From the NCBI GenBank assembly GCA_007128865.1, contig SKWP01000206.1, positions 1 through 7,965 on the forward strand: a stretch of DNA of 7,965 nt. The letters are read 5' to 3'. Shown here piece after piece: positions 5,910-7,965 of this stretch. The notes beneath the pieces are model-generated. The model ran no database searches. It saw nothing but the letters and a program-made list of their open reading frames with translations, and was not told the origin of the DNA. The stretch is from Paracoccaceae bacterium. Lineage in GTDB: Bacteria; Pseudomonadota; Alphaproteobacteria; Rhodobacterales; Rhodobacteraceae. Each line of letters begins with the position of its first letter. Positions within the stretch are counted from its first letter, which is position 1. The position numbers and the translations under genes were made by a program.

Positions 5910-6347
5910 ATGGACGAAAACGCACCCAGTATCGATGATGCAGCCGCCGACCGCGGCAACGCGTGGCTGGCCCGCGCCGGGGTCAGGCCGACACGGCAGC
6001 GGGCGGTTCTGGCCGCGCTTCTGGTCGGCGACGGGCGCGACCGGCATGTGACCGCAGAAAGCCTGTTTGCCGCGGCACGCGACAGCGGAGAATCCGTTTC
6101 GCTGGCCACGGTCTACAATACCCTGCGGGCCTTCTGCGATGCCGGCTTGCTGCAGGAAGTGACGGTTGACGGAACCCGGTCGTATTTCGATACCCGGATC
6201 GAGGATCACCCGCATTTCTACTGGGAAGACACCCAGGAACTGACCGACGCTCCGGCACAGGAGCTGCGTTTTTCGCGCCTGCCGGCCCCGCCCGAGGGAA
6301 CCGAGGTTGCGCGGGTCGATGTGGTGATCCGGCTGCGCCGTCGCTGA
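5910..6347 (+). CDS. irr: Irr, Fur-family iron/heme-responsive transcriptional regulator
   Basis: A 145-residue Fur-superfamily regulator of the alphaproteobacterial Irr type, which binds ICE boxes and controls iron, heme and Fe-S genes in response to heme or iron status. The winged helix is clear: AGVRPTRQRAVLAALL (23-38), HVTAESLFAAARDSG (46-60), and recognition helix SLATVYNTLRAFCDAGLLQEV (64-84), followed by VDGTRSYFDT and the metal/heme-region DHPHFYWED (99-107), typical of Irr. The Cys-x2-Cys zinc sites of true Fur are absent, and so is an N-terminal heme regulatory Cys-Pro motif; Cys76 is the only Cys. The frame stays open back to 5829, but the promoter at 5872-5900 places the transcript start after that, so the ATG at 5910 is chosen. 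It is divergent from fabA, and its 3' end meets that of a ZIP transporter with an ICE-like box. Confidence 0.93.
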   Translation: MDENAPSIDDAAADRGNAWLARAGVRPTRQRAVLAALLVGDGRDRHVTAESLFAAARDSGESVSLATVYNTLRAFCDAGLLQEVTVDGTRSYFDTRIEDHPHFYWEDTQELTDAPAQELRFSRLPAPPEGTEVARVDVVIRLRRR

Positions 6348-6365
6348 GGCTGTCAGCCGATCAGC
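6343..6365. terminator. Candidate bidirectional terminator hairpin between irr and the ZIP gene
   Basis: GCTGA-GGCTG-T-CAGCC-GA-TCAGC can fold into an interrupted stem: outer arms GCTGA/TCAGC, inner arms GGCT/AGCC, and a two-base bulge. It contains both convergent stop codons, irr TGA at 6345-6347 and ZIP TGA (reverse) at 6353-6355. There is no T tract, so this would be a weak or factor-assisted terminator for both genes. Confidence 0.4.
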
Positions 6366-7093
6366 AGCGTTGCCCCCAGCATCGCCGCAAAGGCCAGCAC
6401 CACAACCGCGCCCAGGGTTTCGCTGCCGATTTCGGAACTGGCTTCGGGCAGAAGCTCGGAAAAGATCATCCACAGCATTGCGCCGGCAGCCAGGCCCAGC
6501 CCGACCGGAAGCCATGGCGCGAAGGTCAGCACGAACAGGAAGGCCGGCACCGCAAGCAGCGGTTGCGGAAGGCTGGAGACAATGCTCCACAGCGCCGCCC
6601 TTGCAACCGTGGCGCCGCGCGGCACCATGATCAGCGCGATGGCCAGCCCCTCGGGCACGTTGTGCAGCGCAATCGCCACGGTGATGAAATCGCCCAGTTC
6701 CCGGCCACCGCCATAACCGACGCCCACCCCGACACCCTCGGCCGCGGAATGGGCTGTCATGATGCCGATGATCAGCAGCACCTTGGTGCCGTCCGCGCCG
6801 CCGATATCGGCGATGCTGTGGCCGTTGTGCCGCTTGAGCCAGCGGTTGGCGAGCATGATCAGCCCGACACCGGCCACGACGCCGGCAAGCGTGCGCTGCG
6901 GGCTGAATTCGAAGCCTTCGATGATCAGGCTGTAGCAGGCCGCCAGCATCAGCCCGGCCGCCACCGCATTGCCGATGCCAAGCCAGCGGCCATTGACCGC
7001 GCGGCTTATCAGAAGCGGCAAGGCCCCGAGCCCCGTGGCAAGCGCTGTGATCAGCGCCGCCACGAAGACCAGAAGGATCGTGGGTTCGGTCAT
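6353..7093 (-). CDS. ZIP-family metal transporter
   Basis: A 246-residue inner-membrane transporter of the ZIP family (GufA/ZupT-like), which moves divalent cations such as Zn2+, Fe2+ or Mn2+ into the cytoplasm. About seven to eight hydrophobic segments can be seen; the first is residues 6-29. The metal-site helices carry HSAAEG (His115, Glu119) and HNVPEGLAIAL (His144, Asn145, Glu148). The short loop before them (KRHNGHSIADIGGADG, 87-102) has two His residues and is a modest counterpart of the His-rich loop. The ATG at 7093 has no clear ribosome site; an in-frame GTG at 7120 would add nine residues but lies at or before the likely transcript start. The gene is convergent with irr, 5 bp away, and has a perfect ICE-like palindrome 33 bp upstream. 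Iron or manganese uptake under Irr control is the best guess; the transported metal cannot be read from the sequence. Confidence 0.9.
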   Translation of the reverse strand: MTEPTILLVFVAALITALATGLGALPLLISRAVNGRWLGIGNAVAAGLMLAACYSLIIEGFEFSPQRTLAGVVAGVGLIMLANRWLKRHNGHSIADIGGADGTKVLLIIGIMTAHSAAEGVGVGVGYGGGRELGDFITVAIALHNVPEGLAIALIMVPRGATVARAALWSIVSSLPQPLLAVPAFLFVLTFAPWLPVGLGLAAGAMLWMIFSELLPEASSEIGSETLGAVVVLAFAAMLGATLLIG

Positions 7094-7118
7094 GCTGGCT
7101 GGCTTTCGGCTGGCTGGC
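7094..7118 (-). repeat. Direct repeat in the ZIP gene leader
   Basis: GCCAGCCAGC occurs twice (7094-7103 and 7109-7118), with five bases between, in the leader just before the ZIP ATG. It occupies the place where a Shine-Dalgarno site would be expected; only a weak GAAAG in the spacer region could serve. Confidence 0.6.
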
Positions 7119-7126
7119 ACGCGACA

Positions 7127-7145
7127 ACTTAGAACGATTCTAAGT
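7127..7145. promoter_or_regulatory. ICE-type Irr box upstream of the ZIP gene
   Basis: ACTTAGAACGATTCTAAGT is a perfect 8+3+8 palindrome. It contains TTAGAA-N3-TTCTAA, the core of the iron control element that I know for Irr (TTTAGAA-N3-TTCTAAA). It begins five bases after the VWA stop codon region (in the minus-strand sense) and ends 33 bases before the ZIP ATG. On the minus strand a consensus -35, TTGACA (7148-7153), lies immediately upstream, so the box fills the promoter spacer, a position expected for repression when Irr is bound. The irr gene itself is less than 1 kb away. The palindrome is certain; Irr binding is strongly suggested but inferred. Confidence 0.8.
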
Positions 7146-7147
7146 CA

Positions 7148-7153
7148 TGTCAA
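7148..7153 (-). promoter_or_regulatory. Consensus -35 of the ZIP promoter
   Basis: TTGACA on the minus strand, overlapping the TGA of the upstream VWA gene (7150-7152). The matching -10 is poor: TAAGTT at 7126-7131 (spacer 16) or AAGTTG at 7125-7130 (spacer 17). The Irr-type box lies between. Confidence 0.45.
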
Positions 7154-7965
7154 CGCCCCAATTCCCTCACGCCGCGGGCGATGCCGTCCAGCGTCATCGG
7201 CACCATGCGGTCCTCGAAGATCTCGCGGATCAGACGGATCGAATGCGAATGCGCCCAGTAGCGTTCGGGGGTCGGGTTGATCCACAGGTTTGCCGGCCAC
7301 TGCGCCCGCGCCCGCTGCAGCCAGACGCCTCCGGCTTCGGGGTTCCAGTGTTCGTTGGCGCCGCCGGGATGGGTGATTTCATAAGGGCTCATGCTGGCAT
7401 CGCCGACAAAGATGCATTTCCAGTCCGGCCCGTAGGTGCGCAGCACCTCTGCCGTGGGGGTCTGCGCCTCCCAACGGCGCCGGTTGTCGCGCCAGACGCC
7501 CTCGTAAAGGCAGTTGTGGAAATACCAGTGCTCAAGGTGCCTGAATTCCGCCCGCGCGGCGCTGAAGAGTTCCTCCACCACCTTCACATGCGGGTCCATC
7601 GACCCGCCCACATCCAGAAACAGCAGCACCTTGACGGCGTTGCGCCGTTCGGGCCGGGTCTTGACGTCAAGCCAGCCCTGTTCGGCGGTGGCGCGAATGG
7701 TGCCGTCGAGGTCAAGTTCTTCCTCGGCGCCGTCGCGCGCCCATTTGCGCAGCCGCTTCAGCGCCACCTTGATGTTGCGGGTGCCAAGCTCCACCGAGTC
7801 GTCGAAATCGCGGAACTCGCGCTTGTCCCAGACCTTCACCGCGCGCTGGTGGCGGCTTTCGGTCTGGCCGATGCGCACGCCTTCGGGGTTGTAGCCCCAG
7901 GCGCCGAAGGGCGAGGTACCGGCGGTGCCGACCCATTTGCTGCCACCCTGATGGCGGCCCTTCTG
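7150..7965 (-). CDS. CoxE-like VWA-domain protein, C-terminal 271 residues
   Basis: The gene is open to the right edge, so its start is outside the window. The visible part begins with a Gly-rich segment, HQGGSKWVGTAGTSPFGAWG, continues as YNPEGVRIGQTESRHQRAVKVWDKREFRDFDD and reaches a von Willebrand A domain: VLLFLDVGGSMD, with the metal-ion-dependent adhesion site DVGGS encoded at 7600-7614 (a DxGxS variant of DxSxS). It continues with HWYFHNCLYEGVW and KCIFVGDASMSPYEI, which supplies the later acidic residue of the site, and ends with a Trp-rich WPANLWINPTPERYWAHSHSIR. These features match CoxE-like proteins, which usually work with a MoxR-type AAA+ ATPase in metal insertion or activation of enzyme complexes; that partner would lie off the right edge. 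It is upstream of the ZIP gene on the same strand, with the ZIP -35 overlapping its stop codon. Confidence 0.88.
   Translation of the reverse strand, partial: QKGRHQGGSKWVGTAGTSPFGAWGYNPEGVRIGQTESRHQRAVKVWDKREFRDFDDSVELGTRNIKVALKRLRKWARDGAEEELDLDGTIRATAEQGWLDVKTRPERRNAVKVLLFLDVGGSMDPHVKVVEELFSAARAEFRHLEHWYFHNCLYEGVWRDNRRRWEAQTPTAEVLRTYGPDWKCIFVGDASMSPYEITHPGGANEHWNPEAGGVWLQRARAQWPANLWINPTPERYWAHSHSIRLIREIFEDRMVPMTLDGIARGVRELGR

Noticed and set aside
5895..7127. A 410-codon open frame on the minus strand covering irr and the ZIP gene
   Set aside because: It is out of frame with the well-supported ZIP gene and antisense to irr. Its translation is low-complexity Arg/Gly/Ala without domains.
7127..7145. 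The AT-rich palindrome as an intrinsic terminator of the VWA gene
   Set aside because: Its stem is AT-rich, no T tract follows on the minus strand, and its sequence matches an ICE box in promoter position.
1..7965. Mobile elements, CRISPR arrays, tRNA or rRNA genes
   Set aside because: No transposase, integrase, regular repeat-spacer array or RNA-gene-like sequence was seen, and the genes are ordinary chromosomal metabolism and regulation.

Overview
The window is GC-rich, densely coding DNA that looks like the chromosome of an alphaproteobacterium, most likely in the Rhodobacteraceae (Rhodobacterales). The basis is a short Irr-type Fur regulator divergent from fabA, an ACGT-palindrome operator beside MerR regulators and beta-oxidation genes, an ICE-type iron box, and a CoxE-like VWA protein. 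The assignment comes from recognising protein families by eye, not from a database search. I see no tRNA, rRNA, CRISPR array, IS element or other sign of recent mobility.

Region 1 (1-3912, all minus strand) is a fatty-acid/acyl-CoA catabolism cluster. Read 5' to 3' on the minus strand it runs: MerR regulator B (3912-3508), MerR regulator A (3430-2975), a long DmdC-like acyl-CoA dehydrogenase (2947-1169), a 70-residue ribbon-helix-helix-like protein (1136-924), a glutathione S-transferase-like protein (894-259), and the start of an acetyl-CoA acetyltransferase/thiolase that runs off the left edge (221-1). From MerR A to the thiolase the gaps are only 27-37 bp, so these genes are probably one transcript. 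A palindrome, TTACGTCAACGTAA, overlaps the stop codon of MerR B and lies just upstream of MerR A. It resembles the ACGT-type sites I associate with LiuR-like MerR regulators of acyl-CoA and branched-chain catabolism, and is the likely control point of the operon.

Region 2 (4068-5044, plus strand) is a two-gene operon of PaaI-type hotdog thioesterases joined by an ATGA overlap. It is divergent from MerR B and presumably hydrolyses acyl-CoA species related to the same metabolism. A 176-bp convergent gap follows.

Region 3 (5221-6347) has fabA (minus), the dehydratase/isomerase of unsaturated fatty acid synthesis, divergent from irr (plus), an iron/heme-responsive Fur-family regulator. The irr promoter is near consensus and sits so close to the ATG that the mRNA should be almost leaderless. 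No fabB or fabI follows fabA here.

Region 4 (6353-7965, minus strand) has a ZIP-family metal transporter, convergent with irr and only 5 bp from it, and the 3' part of a CoxE-like VWA protein that runs off the right edge. A perfect 19-bp palindrome (ACTTAGAA-CGA-TTCTAAGT) just upstream of the ZIP gene matches the Irr iron control element (ICE). It lies directly downstream of a consensus -35 TTGACA, which suggests that Irr controls the neighbouring transporter.
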